Assembly (NCBI GenBank): GCA_023213315.1
Contig: JAKCPI010011624.1
Location: forward strand, 124,001 to 188,000
Origin: Euborellia annulipes
Lineage: Eukaryota > Arthropoda > Insecta > Dermaptera > Anisolabididae
Reading direction: 5' to 3'
Length of the DNA stretch: 64,000 nt
Shown: positions 52,350 through 64,000 of the stretch, in pieces
Position numbering within the stretch: the first letter of the stretch is position 1
How the letters are laid out: every line of letters begins with the position of its first letter
Notes under the pieces: model-generated
What the model was told of the DNA's origin: nothing
The model's input: only the letters and a program-made list of their open reading frames with translations
Databases searched by the model: none
Translations under genes and position numbers: made by a program

Positions 52350-55300
52350 ATGCCGGGCAAAAAGAAGGGGAGTAGGGTAGCCATCAAGCAAAATGCCAAA
52401 TTTATGGGAGGTAATTGCATGTTACATATAAGGCAACAGGTTAGTTAATTTCTAGAAAATTTTTTCCTGATATTTTTATTTTGTAGACGTAACGATCAAT
52501 GATTTTGCAAACTCATCAATTGCCAGCGGACGGCTCAAAAAAGCTCAAACAAATCAAATGGTTAGAGAAGGTAAATATAGTATATTTTTTCAATTATTTA
52601 AATATTTTTACTTGTTTACCTTGAAATTATTTTTTTAGTTAAAGAATTAAATACAAATGATGATGAAAGAGCATGGGATGAAAAACTTGATGAATACGAT
52701 GGAAATTTCCAACTTGTCGAGGATGGAGAAGATGGTTCTGAAGGTAAATAAATAAAAAATATTTATTTATTAATTAAATAAATTATTTTGACCTTTGATT
52801 ATTATGTAATTACATTTAGATTATATTTTTTCCAACAATTATGTGAGGTAGATCAAAACGTCAACCTATAAAATATCAGCATTAACTCACAGAGACAAAT
52901 TAAATAATAATAGTGGGGCCCTTTCAATTTTGAGTTGAAAACGAATTAAAAATCCTAATACCATCTTTTTTTCAATCATAATACTTTTTCTGTATAAAGT
53001 TTTTTATATAGCCCCAAGTTCTATATATTTGTATCTAGAAGTAAAATTTTTTTTATTAAAATTCTTTTTTGTAAAGTTAATATATGACAACTTAAACTTT
53101 AAAAACTCCTTAGATTAAGAGAGTTTTTTGTATGTCGTATAAATAAAATTAAATCAATCAATTGAGGAATAACGGTCTAGAATTATACTTCAATATGTTA
53201 ACCAGCTTGCTTATAACTACCTCACCCAGTTTTTTTTACGTTATCAACTATTTAATGCTGATTTTGTTTTTAGATTAGATTGCTTATTTTATCAGATTAT
53301 CTTTTCAATAAATAATATCGAGAATAATTTTAATTTCTTTTTTTTTAGTTCCAGTATTAGTTCCAAAAACCACTCGACGAACAAGAAAGAAAACAATTAG
53401 TTCAAGTGAATCAGAAGATCAAGGAGTGGAATACCCTTTGGATTTATGGTTCCTAATTAGTGAATTTGTTGAGCCTGAAGATGTTGGCACTTTTGCTAGA
53501 ATATGCCGATCTTCATATCATGTTGTAAATACAGCAAAATTTTGGTTTCATCTCTATAAACGTTATTATAAAGCGACACCTGGGCTTCCAGAACGACTTC
53601 AGCCCAATTGTCTTGTAAGTTATTTATTAGACTTATTTCTAATTTAGAGGACCTTTTGAATATTTATTTTTTGGATAATCCTCACAAAGGATACATTAGT
53701 TTATTTGAAATTTCCAAGATTTTCCTCTAAACCAAAATTCTACGAATATTAAAGCCTCACGATATTCTAATTTGGCCCAGAAAGAAGATACAAGTAGAGA
53801 ACAGATGCAAAGAGAATATCTCATTTGATATTTACAACAAGAGGCCTAAAATTTCATACCTTATAAAATAACTAAACATTAATATCAAAAAAAATTATAT
53901 ATTTCAAAAGTGTTAAGGGACTGCGATGATCTAATTAGGTCCAAAATTATACAGGGTCCTCGAAAAAGGTGGACGGGATTTCGAAGAGTAATAAAAACCG
54001 TAATACAAATGGTAGAATATTTATTTATACATCAAAAGACACAGAAAATCTTAAACTTTTTTATGTACTCTAAAAAGTTACGATATGTGCTCCCCCGTCG
54101 CACAACAGACATCTAGCCGATAATCAATCTCCCGCCACGTGTTTTGAAGCATTGCAGGAGTCACAGTTGCAAGGCGTCAACTCAGGACTTCTAGACGGCC
54201 ACAAAACAGGACCATTCCCCTTGGGAACGGCCGCCTAGAAGTCCTGATTTGACGCCTTTGGATTTTTTCTTTTGGGGCTACTTTAAGAATATCGTTTATG
54301 CGGAAAAAATTCGTGATCTTCAGCATCTGAAAGAAAGAATTTACGCAGCCATTGCAACTGTGACTCCTGCAATGCTTCAAAACACGTGGCGGGAGATTGA
54401 TTATCGGCTAGATGTCTGTTGTGCGACGGGGGGAGCACACATCGTAACTTTTTAGAGTACATAAAAAAGTTTAAGATTTTCTGTGTCTTTTGATGTATAA
54501 ATAAATATTCTACCATTTGTATTACGGTTTTTATTACTCTTCGAAATCCCGTCCACCTTTTTCGATGACCCTGTATTTAACCAGAACATTATATAGGAGA
54601 ATATAAAACTCAAGAGAAGCTAATGAAATAAATAGAGACGGGACGGGGTCTAAATGTCCTTCAATGCTGAAAAAGAAAAAATTTTAGCCAAAATTTCGGA
54701 TTAACCGGCCAGGCCCCGACTAAGCCGGTTATTTATTTTCTTTATATAAATTTAATTTTCTCTATATCTCTAAAATTAGAGCTGATGGAGTAAAACTGAT
54801 GGCATTGGAATCCCATACATACCCAGGACCAGCTAGCTCTTAATTTCAATGCATAAAAAAAGTTGTTTTTTTGGGCTATGTTATTGATTAGAAAATTTAA
54901 AAAATTCCTGACACTTTATACTTAATTATATAAAATAAAATAATTTTCAAAGTATTAGAATGATAGACAGGAAGAGAGGATGTCAGCCAAAAGTAGGAGC
55001 CTCTATCGAATAAAAATCTCCATTCAGAAGACATTTCGGTTTTAATTTAATAAATCCATCATCGGTTCTTACGAGCTGAAACGAGCATAGATAATAATTG
55101 TAATACAACAACATAAAATATTTCTTAAATTATAAAAAACATCAGATCTTACATTATTGGCAATCTCAAGGTGCACACCATTGAGATGCAGATAGAGTTG
55201 TTATATATAAACATACAAAATTATATATATATACTTCCTGTCCATCATTCTAATCGTTGAACAGCCACTTCTCTTATCAACATAATTTTCAAAGTATTTG

Positions 55301-57166
55301 AATATAAATATATTTCAGGTTCGATTATATGGTCTCCGAACTTCTGTTATTCAAGCGCTACATTATTTCTACCCTCCTCTCGTCTCTCGTGTTAATCATA
55401 ATAGCCAAGGACCTATTCAAGGCGATTATATGTCTCTTGTAAAACGGCGCTGCATTCTTGCTTGGCATCAAAAACTTAAAGGTCGTTGGATATTTTACTT
55501 TAAATTTCTATTTCCTCTTCCTGTATTTTCACGAAGCACTCCTTATAAAGAGCCAGATCTAATTGAACAATTAAGCGATGTAGGAGCAAACACAGAAGAT
55601 GGTTGTAAGGTAATATTACATTTATTTTTATTTTAAATTATATTAATATATAGGTTATATTTTTCACTAATGTGTTTTTTTTAAAGCTTTTGTGGTTTGT
55701 ATCATTACTACTATTATGGGAGTTTTTAATTATAGACCACATTTTGTTATTAATTATTTATTAAAAATATAAATACTGTACAACGTTTCGACTGTTTATT
55801 CTGCAGTCGTTATCATGTACTGTGCACTTGCTCCTTTTTAAAGATTTTGTAAAATGAGGCAATTATTGGATTCCCTTACGTATGTAAAGGTTAAACTTTT
55901 ACTTATGGGAGTTTTTAATTATAGACTACATTTTGTATTAATTATTTATTAACTAGGAAGAGCCTTGTTTGAAGAGTGGAATTTTTCAACCAATGCTCAA
56001 ATAGACTGTTCATTAGCCAGTCAATATATCGTTTAAGATAGCATATTTGTGAGAGATATGTTTGTGCTTAAGATTGGGCAAATTGCAAATTAAGGGGAGT
56101 ACACCCGCCGCGAAAGCGTCGGAGGTCCTGATTCGACTCCAGGGGTGCAATTTTGCCCAATCTTAAGCACAAACATATCTTGCAATTTTGCTATCTTATT
56201 TATATTTTTAATAAATAATTAATACAAAATGTGGAGTATAATTAAATCTTATTGGAAATTCTTTTAAAAACAAAATTTTTAATTAATTTCCAACAAAACA
56301 TATCGACCTTATGTTGATTTGTCCCTCAAATTGAAAATTTACATATTTTTCTTTATTTCATTATGTATAAGATATTTCATATTAAATGTTTCTTAAATTA
56401 GAGTGGTTTAAAAAAAAAAACACTTTTAGATTTTGACCAGGGCACTGGTCACAAGTGGTTAAAACCGTTCAAAATTGGTTTAAACATCAAAATTAATTTA
56501 AATTGTATTGGATACCAATCAATTTGAATAAATAGAGACGGGGTCTGAATGGCCTCCGATGCCGAAAAAGGCCTTAAATTAAATAAAAAAGAAAAAAAAT
56601 TAATCCTGACACAAAAAATCTGGTGTGACAAGCACAGAACACAACTTTAATTTAGCGAATGTAAGAGAAAGTTTCAGAACTTTTAACTTTTAATTGAAAC
56701 TATTAGTCCGAAATTCCTGTAAATATAAAATTTTAGTTATTTTTAAACTCAGTTTTTAGATCTTTCTCTATGATTTATCTTTTATGTAATTTTCTCACAG
56801 CCACATTCCATCAATTGTATATTAATTTATTTCACTTTTACATATATAAGAGAATCCAATGATTGCCACATTTAAGAAAATTTTTAAAAACCAATTTTAA
56901 AATTATTTTTTATATTTTTTTTTTAGGTGCTTCGTGTACAATGTGGAACTCAATTCTTTTCAATTCCTCCGCTTATTGGACAAACACTTACCTCCCTCTC
57001 AGTAGCTCTGAGCAATAGTCTTGCACATCATCGAGTAAACCTTATCTTCTCCGAACATCAAGTGATTTTAGACCCTGTGGTGGCCTTACGAGTTCTCGAC
57101 TGGTGGCATCCATCATATCCCCACCAGCTTAGTGATAGACTGCCTTCAATTCAACCCCCGACTTAA
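52350..57166 (+). CDS. TMEM183: TMEM183-like protein, complete, 6 exons
   Basis: Exons 52350-52410, 52487-52570, 52639-52743, 53349-53614, 55319-55609, 56927-57166 join in frame to 348 aa. The protein begins MPGKKKGSRVAIKQNAKF. A basic and then acidic N-terminal part is followed by an F-box-like segment at about 112-160 (YPLDLWFLISEFVEPEDVGT, ARICRSSYHVVNTAKFWFHL) and the family's C-terminal region ending in LDPVVALRVLDWWHPSYPH. This order matches vertebrate TMEM183A, whose function is poorly known. The stretch that is predicted transmembrane in vertebrates (after the CCLLQ-like position) is here only mildly hydrophobic, so membrane insertion is doubtful. The stop codon overlaps an AATAAA at 57165-57170. 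Confidence 0.93.
53952..54573. mobile_element. Foldback made of two inverted transposase 3' ends
   Basis: TA-flanked ends CAGGGTCCTCGAAAAAGGTG and complement. The right arm encodes on + a Tc1/mariner-type transposase C-terminus (RSPDLTPLDFFFWGYFKNIV, then TPAMLQNTWREIDYRLD, stop). The left arm is an inverted partial copy of the same 3' end, meeting it near 54215. Located in TMEM183 intron 4. Confidence 0.85.
54955..55275. mobile_element. Foldback of the hammerhead-like family (diverged)
   Basis: Ends ttagaatgatagacaggaag and complement (cttcctgtccatcattctaa). The left half has GACATTTCGG and, on the minus strand, a CCGATGA box, but the pairing is weak. Confidence 0.5.
55716..55970. mobile_element. 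Direct-repeat-flanked unit with hammerhead-like motif
   Basis: Two direct repeats of about 50 nt (atgggagtttttaattatag... at about 55718 and 55908) bracket a reverse-strand motif at 55778-55820. Direct rather than inverted repeats set this copy apart from the foldbacks. Confidence 0.6.
55778..55820 (-). ncRNA. Hammerhead-ribozyme-like motif
   Basis: Minus strand: stem I GTAC/GTAC, box ATGATAA, stem II GACTG/CAGTC, then GAAACGTT. All helices are short but complementary, and again different in sequence from the other copies. Confidence 0.45.
56054..56180. repeat. Inverted repeat enclosing a tRNA-like fragment
   Basis: Arms agatatgtttgtgcttaaga and complement (tcttaagcacaaacatatct) enclose ggtcctgattcgactcc, which resembles the T-arm/B box of a tRNA. 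Acceptor and anticodon arms are not evident. Confidence 0.5.
56600..56672 (+). repeat. 3' fragment of the AGAGAAAGTA family
   Basis: Contains aaaatctggtgtgacaagca and gcgaatgtaagagaaagtt, the left arm and loop of the terminal hairpin. The right arm is missing. Confidence 0.6.
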
Positions 57167-57772
57167 TAAACCCTTACAACAACAAATCAAAAATAAGTTT
57201 TTTTTTTACTTTATTTCTTCTTCTCAAAAATAATTTGATAAAATTATTTTAAAAAATATACAAATTAATAATAATACCTATTCCAGAACTATTCTTTATT
57301 TTTCTTTGATTTAATAAAGTGATTTCATCAAATATTATAGTTTTATATATGTATAAATGTCTATTTTTTGGCAAGTTTAACTTTTATCAGTGTTAACAAA
57401 GATAATAAAGAATAAGCAATAAATAAAAATAGAAAATTACCTGTTTCTTATTCTGGAATATGTATTATACTTTTTTTAATTCATCGAAAAAAGATTTTAA
57501 ATTCTGTAAATAAAAAAATAAACTATTTTTTAAGGAAATTCTAGTCATTTATTGAAAATATTTATTATCACAGAATAATAATTTTTCTATGTTACAGATA
57601 AAGTCTTTAAAGACTGGGATAGAAGTTTAAAAAATATATATTAAAATTTAATTAACAATATTAGGGCCTAAGAATTCCTTTTAAAAATGATCCATATACC
57701 TCGTTGAGAACTAATAAATAATATTGACAATTCACATCCATCCTTAAGGTTTAAGGAACATTTATTTCATTA

Positions 57773-60700
57773 TCAAAATGCCTCCAGGCAGATATCATAT
57801 TGTTGATCAAGACCAAGATAACAGTCAGAAGTTAGGTATAGCGTAAGAATCACACGACCTGTATAGAAAAAATAAGTTTATTTAATAATTTTATATAAAA
57901 TTTTACTTTCTCTGAAATTTATACTGGGTATATAATAGCATTATAAGATCTAATCTAACCTAGGTATAGTTGTTGCCTGATTCTCAAAGTTTTTAGGCCA
58001 AAAAGTATTAGTGCTTTATTTTCATTTTATCAAAATCTACTTTAAGGATTTTCATTAAAATTCATATAAATTATCTCTATTTTTTTGAATGTTCTTTTGA
58101 AATGTATTAATTATTTATTATTCGCTTATTCTTGTGCGTTTTTTTGAATTTTTTTCCTCAAAATCGGTTTTAACAAACAAGAGATGATTAATTAGGTCTA
58201 TTCTCTAAAAACAGACATCAAAATTTAACTTCATAAATTGGGTGTTAAAAAGTAAAGTAAAAACACCAGGGTTAAAAATGCTATTCTCTAAACCAAGTTT
58301 TAACAGCGACGTTAACATTTTACTTTTTAGCGCCAGGCGTTAACGATCTATTTGAAGTTGGCTATGATTTCTGCTTGCTCGTGTTTTTACAACTTCTCGC
58401 GCTTGCGCATTACTAACTTGATTTATTATTCTCGCTCTAGTAAGCCTATCTGACACAGCAGCTTTAAAAAAAGCTATTCTCTAAACCAAGTTTTAACCGA
58501 GACGTTAACAAGTTGCTTTTATCTCAAAGCTATCAAAATCATAATCTTACTTTTTAGGTTAAAGACATCATTTTTATGCATTAACGGCGTTAAAATATTA
58601 AAGGCACCTCCAAGACATGACATTAATTTTTAACACTATTGACTAAATGTTAACGCTTTCTCGTTAAAATTTTTGCTTACAGAATAGCAATTTGAGGCAA
58701 GAAGGTAGGTGTTAAAATGAATTAACGCTGATTTCAGATGTTAAAGTTTAACGTTCTTGCTTAGATAATAAATCTGGATACTAGGATTTAAGTGTTAAAA
58801 GTATTGATATTCTATTATTGCAAATATAAAAAAAAATGTTGGCTCAAACAATTAATTTACCTCGTTTTTCTGGGGAGCAAAATGTTAGTTGATGGTGAGT
58901 TGTATTTCTTCCTCTAATTCCCGTTATCCGTTTTAAGGCTAGAAGCTCTCGTTTTTCAATATCACCAAGAGTTAAAAACCATCCTTCTGTTGCACCTCGT
59001 GGAAAACGCGGACAATACGCTTTTAAATCAGGATGCCTTTCTTCACGGAAGATTTTAGCATCAAGAGAGAGTTCTGAATTGACTGGTACCTAAAATTAAA
59101 TAAAAAGATTTTTACAAAACTTTATTCTCAGCTTGAAGAAGTTGATGTCATTTGTATCATGATGGCAGATGTAAATATATATGGATTTAAAATAACTATC
59201 TTTATGAAATAAATAAATAAATTTAAACCTTCTGCTTTAATGTGACAGACATATACTGGTCTAGAAATCCTAGCATAATGTTAGAATTACTGAGAGATTG
59301 CGAAAGATGATGAATTAATTACCTTTAACCATTTATTATGATCAACATCAATTGGTTCTCCATTGGAAACATTAATCTGTAATTTCAGTGATAGTATTGG
59401 CATTTCATTCAAGACTTTTAAACAAGAGTGAATTTCATTTCCAGGTAATTCAGAAATAAATGTCCGAAGTAAAAATCCCGGATCATTTTTACAATGTAAC
59501 TGTAAATTAAAAATATATTTTTAATAATATACTAAATAAATTCATAGATAGATAAAATATAATTAATTTCTTACATGAAGAGAAGGGATATTTCTCAAAT
59601 TAGGTTCTAACAATTCAATATGAAATTCTTTTAAATGAGGAAGAGTTAATAATGAACTAAAACGATTGGGCCAACGCCCTTGTATGCATGCTTGCATTGC
59701 CATTTGAAGTCGAAGAGTTGTAGCCAAGAAACCTTTTTCGGCAGCGATATCTATCATCGCTTGAATCACTCGAATTGCTTGATCCAATACTGATTTTGTG
59801 TCAGTCAGATAATCAGAACATGGAAGTTCAAGTCTTGACATATGAGCCTGAAATTAATACATGTATAATAACATAAATTAAATAAAAGTATTTTAATACT
59901 GTCGCTCCTCTAGTCTTGATAAATATTTTAATTTTCAAAAATCTAGTGTGATTGGTCCCATAGCACACAACTTTCTCCTACCTTTGGTAGAGAAAGTTAT
60001 GTTCTGTGCTTGTCACACCAGATTTTTCGTGTCGAGATATATTTAGTTTCCGTCGATTTGCGAGGATAAGTAAAAAATTATCCGCAATGTAGCTATAACT
60101 TTTCTTATTTTGTGCATACTAAATTCTGTCCTAGTTTATTTTATTGTTATGATGTTGCGGTTCTGCTAAGAAAGTTTGATCCTAATTCCTCCATTTGTCG
60201 TCTTCCTTTTGTTGCAGATAGATCATGACAGCTAGAAGTATGCACTAAAGAGGAACAAGGAGCAGTGATCCGGGTTTTGTGGTCGGAAGGTGTATCAGGT
60301 GCCATCAAAGACTTTCGGCACAATACGGGAACAGTGTCTTGCCACAGCGCAGTGTCTACGATTAGATTGAAAAATTCAAAAATACTTCTTCCTCATGCAT
60401 AACACTTGTGCGACCATTTTTGAATTTTTCAATCCATTCGTAGACACTCAGCTACCTTTATCGAATTTTGTGCTGAAAGTTTGATGGATTTTGGCCCCCG
60501 ATACACCTTCTGACCACAAAAACCGGATCACTGCTTGTTGTTACTCTTTGGTGCTAACTTCTAATGGACCGGCCATGATCTATCTGCAACAAAAGGAAGA
60601 CAAATGGAGGAATTAGGATCAAATTTTCTTATAATAATTTTTTTTCCAACTGATCAAGACTAGAGGTCGAAACAAAAAAAAAATATTTCTTCAAAAAACA

Positions 60701-63700
60701 ATTTACTTGAAGTAAAAGAAGACATTTTGTATGTGAAGAATCCATTGTTAGTGGATCAACATTAATTGGACATGATTTTGCAAGATCAGCGTTCATCAAA
60801 TCTTCATTATGCCGAACAGGAAGTTGACTAAAAAAATCATAAATAATTGTGAATGAATAATTTTTTTATTACAATAATATTAGTAAACTATTAATTTAAA
60901 ATACCTAAATTCTTGTGCTTTACTTAAAATTTCAAAACATTGGTCAATTGTGGTTTCTTGATTAAGTGAGTCCATGAAAAACCGCACAGTCTTATGATTA
61001 AGATAATAATAGGATGCAATTCTGCCAGAGGAAGTAGAGAATATCGTTCTTTCATCGTCTTCGATTCCAATGCATGCAGATTCATATAATTCAGACATAG
61101 CTTTATTTACCAATGTAGAGAGATAACTAGAATAAAAAAATAAATAATTAAGATACTGGTAAAACAAATAATTTAATAAAGTATATGAAAATCGATCAAA
61201 TTATAAAATTAACAAAAATTGGAATTCGAAAGCTTTAAGGCGGTTCAGGAGGCAAGCTGTTCGCATGTTTTTGCCGATAAGATGGCGTTAGGGGTCTTAA
61301 AAATTTTGTCAAAAAGCCCAACTATTACGAAAATTTGCCAACAGATGGCGGATGGTAGGGCTATATATATTTAACCTTTTGATTTTCCACTTTATTTAAT
61401 TATTATGGGGAATAGTAATCACTTACTTATTAACATCAGAAGGTTCCAAAGAAGTAAGATCATAATAAGTAGGATTTTGAAGCAAACGTCTAAAAAGATA
61501 AGTCCATGTGAGATAATCCAATGCTTGTTGTTTATTGGTAATTGTTCCCGCTACTATCTCAGCATTCAGATGATCAGGTAAAACACCCAATAACGAAGAT
61601 TCGACAGGAAAGGGTTCGTAAAGAAATTTCTTATAAAAAGTTTTTTTTTGATCATGGACGAGAACAACAGCGATTCCTTGTTCGTCAAATTGAGGGCGAC
61701 CAGCTCGGCCCATCATTTGAAGAACATCAGTGATGGGCATATCAACATAACGACGAAGTTTACCATCATAATATTCAGTACCCTATAAATAAAATTAATC
61801 TTAATAATGAAAATATTTTTCTTGATAAAAAATATAATATAGGGATTAATAATTACCTTAATTACGACAAGATGAGCAGGTAAGTTAACGCCCCAAGCAA
61901 GAGTTGCAGTTGCTATAAGAATTTGAATTTTTTGATTTAAAAAGAGTTCCTCTACCGTTCGTCGATCCCGATCATTAAGACCAGCATGATGTAGGCCAAT
62001 ACCTTAAATAAAAAGGATTATTTTGTTTACTGAATATAAAAACAATGTTTTAATATAAACTTACCGAAGGCTAATGTAAGTTTAAGATTATTGTCTGAAA
62101 TTCCAGAAATTAATTGTTCTAATGCGTTTTCAGGTAAATGTAACCATTGTTTAGGATTATCTTCAGCTGCGAGAAAAGCAATAAGATCTAAAGCTGTTAA
62201 TCTGGTTTGTCTCCTAGAGGAAACGAAAACCAAGACAGGTTGACAAGGTGAATATTGACGAATTGCCTAAAAAGAATTTATTTAAAATTAATAAATTTAT
62301 TAATAAGAAGATGAAGACAAATCAAAGACTGGCCCAAAATTTTTATATTAATACCCTATTGACGTTCACACTAATGGCGGCTCATTGCTTAGCCAAGTAA
62401 AATATACTCAAATTTTAGGCATTCAAAATTAAAGAGGAAATGAAATAGAAATTTTTCAACAACTCTATATTGAAGAAAGATGGCGTTAAGTTCCCCTAAA
62501 CGTCAAAAGGGTATGAAAAAATTCTTGGTCCGAAAGCAGACTTTGATTTGTCCTTAACTTTTAATTAATCTATGGCCTTTCTCCACAACTCTAATTATAT
62601 TATATTAAAAAGTGAAAAATACCTGGAAAGTTGGTCGATTCATTGTAAACATTCTGGGACAATAATGCTTTCCAGGAAATCCTGAAATATGCACTTCCAG
62701 AGGAACTGGCCGAACGCTAGGACGGAAGTTGTACATTCCTGACCCTTTGATTCCTAACCATTCGGCAAGATCGCGAGCGTTTGCCAGGGCAGTACTTAAC
62801 CCAATTATTCGTAAGGGTTGTTCCGTGTGTGAAGAAATATAATTGGTTCGAGAAACAATCACCTAAAATGTAAGTAATCAAATATTAACAAACATTAATA
62901 AAAATTAAAAACTTTCCTTTATTAAAGAGGTTTACTAATGCTGTCTTTTATTCCCCGGTCCTTTCCTTAATTTTTTAAGCACCTATCGGATATTCAGCAG
63001 AACTTAGTCTTGCTTATTTATCTTAAGTTACCGAACGGAATTTAGTATTATTTAATCTCTTTTAATTCTAAATAAAAAGTATAATTTACCTCTAATACAG
63101 GACCCCTATCTTCACCGAGCAAATGAATTTCATCAATTACTATTAATGCTACCGAACGAACATAACTTCTCGTTTGCCATGATCGAGAAATACCGTCCCA
63201 TTTTTCCGGTGTGGTTACAATGACATCGGCATTGGCAATTGCTCGTGCATCAGGCGTTACATCACCAGTTAATTCAACAACTCTTTTGTTTATAGAATGA
63301 AGTCTAATCGTCCAATCTTGCATACGCTCTCGTACTAATGCTTTAAGTGGAGCAATATAAACAACCTATAAAATAATAAATACATAATATATAGAAGATT
63401 ATCAATTCTAATTCAAGAAGAATTCTAAAAAAAAATTGATAAAATTACTTTAGATTTTGGATATTTGGCAAAAACCCGAAGCATGGCGAGTTCTGCTACA
63501 ATAGTTTTCCCTGAACCAGTAGGAGCTCCCAAAAGGACGTTTCCATCAGTATGGAAGAGTCGATGAAAAAGTTGCGTCTGAAATGTATATATATCTTAAT
63601 TTTGGGGAGAAATTTATTGGAATACTTATGATAATATATGAAATTTATTTTATATTATTTGAAATAAAATTATTTTAATCTCACCTGAATAGGATTAAAA

Positions 63701-64000
63701 TGAGTAAATGTATATAAAGATTGGAAACTCAAATTATTCAAGGCAGTGATTGGTAAAGGTTGGAGTGGAAGAAGACTTGTATGTGGTGGATGCATATCCG
63801 GAAGTATTAAATGCTGAAACAAATATATATTTTAAAATAAAATATTTAAAAATAATCATTTATTAAAATAGCAAACCTTAAATGTAAGTGGAGTAGTGGC
63901 TTCACATTGAAGCCAACGATCACTAATAGCCCTAACAATGTATTGAGCTGGAAGAGGTTCTACAAGTGGAATTGTCATGACAAGTTCTTGGGGTTCTCGA
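57773..64000 (-). CDS. ASCC3: ASCC3 helicase, C-terminal part (5'-partial)
   Basis: ASCC3 is the Ski2-like DNA/RNA helicase of the ASCC complex, acting in alkylation repair and in splitting collided ribosomes. Exons in order: 64000-63877, 63813-63685, 63577-63449, 63365-63090, 62862-62623, 62266-62065, 62002-61857, 61782-61427, 61126-60905, 60827-60707, 59847-59575, 59499-59323, 59089-58861, 57858-57773. All junctions keep phase and give about 902 aa. This is the second helicase cassette: Walker [21 protein letters not shown] box, [51 protein letters not shown], then winged-helix and Sec63-like regions. DEIHLLGE and GLSTALANA distinguish it from Brr2. The end, [17 protein letters not shown], is some 20 residues shorter than human. 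A possible poly(A) signal lies just past the stop (57766-57761). The first cassette is outside the window. Confidence 0.95.
58195..58770. mobile_element. Second copy of the GTTAAC-rich foldback family
   Basis: Shares the ends and internal strings of 35205-35640 (ctctaaaaacagac, gtgttaaaaagtaa, caaaatcataatcttacttt, cattgactaaatgttaacgc). It lies in the last ASCC3 intron and contains a GC-richer insert near 58340-58440. Confidence 0.7.
59902..60670. mobile_element. Foldback mariner remnant in an ASCC3 intron
   Basis: Ends tcgctcctctagtcttgat and its near-complement ending at 60670. Inner arms (cctaattcctccatttgtcg and complement) enclose a fragment reading [20 protein letters not shown], matching the N-terminal helix-turn-helix of mariner-type transposases, with an inverted partial copy opposite. 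A piece of the AGAGAAAGTA hairpin family sits in the left arm at about 59930-60050. Confidence 0.7.

Noticed and set aside
61427..63577. Brr2 (SNRNP200) as the identity of the helicase
   Set aside because: Brr2 shares the two-cassette layout, but the second-cassette DEIH box with [12 protein letters not shown] and the [17 protein letters not shown] stretch match ASCC3.

Overview
The window is AT-rich animal nuclear DNA. It has spliced genes with GT-AG introns from under 100 bp to about 21 kb, and a dense load of transposon debris. The liprin-alpha N-terminus (MWNMMCDVMPTI start) and the overall gene structure point to an arthropod. A crustacean such as a copepod is possible, but the sequence alone does not fix the species.

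Four conserved genes are present. (1) 2-2194, + strand: the 3' part of CCS, the copper chaperone for superoxide dismutase. (2) 9206-51107, - strand: a complete-looking liprin-alpha (PPFIA/Liprin-alpha) in 15 coding exons, about 1163 aa, with the coiled-coil region split from exon 1 by a ~21 kb first intron and three SAM domains at the C-terminus. (3) 52350-57166, + strand: a complete TMEM183-like, F-box-like gene in 6 exons (348 aa). (4) 57773-64000, - strand: the C-terminal ~900 aa of ASCC3, carrying the second Ski2-like helicase cassette and the C-terminal Sec63 region. CCS and liprin-alpha converge, liprin-alpha and TMEM183 are head to head around a ~1.2 kb region with a GC-rich liprin side, and TMEM183 and ASCC3 are tail to tail about 600 bp apart. 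The genes have unrelated housekeeping or synaptic roles, with no sign of a shared pathway.

The rest is repeats. hAT-type MITEs with intact 8-bp target duplications, Tc1/mariner and pogo-like remnants and tRNA-derived SINEs are all visible. A ~0.7 kb family with a terminal hairpin recurs throughout. Most striking is a family of foldback elements carrying a motif shaped like a hammerhead ribozyme. Its variable sequence pairs into a stem I and a stem II that covary from copy to copy around CTGANGA...GAAACGTC cores, with only a palindromic ACGT available for stem III. This resembles the ribozymes known from Penelope-like retroelements, but here most copies sit in short, outward-facing inverted pairs. 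Inverted duplication (foldback architecture) is a theme across several unrelated repeat families in the window.
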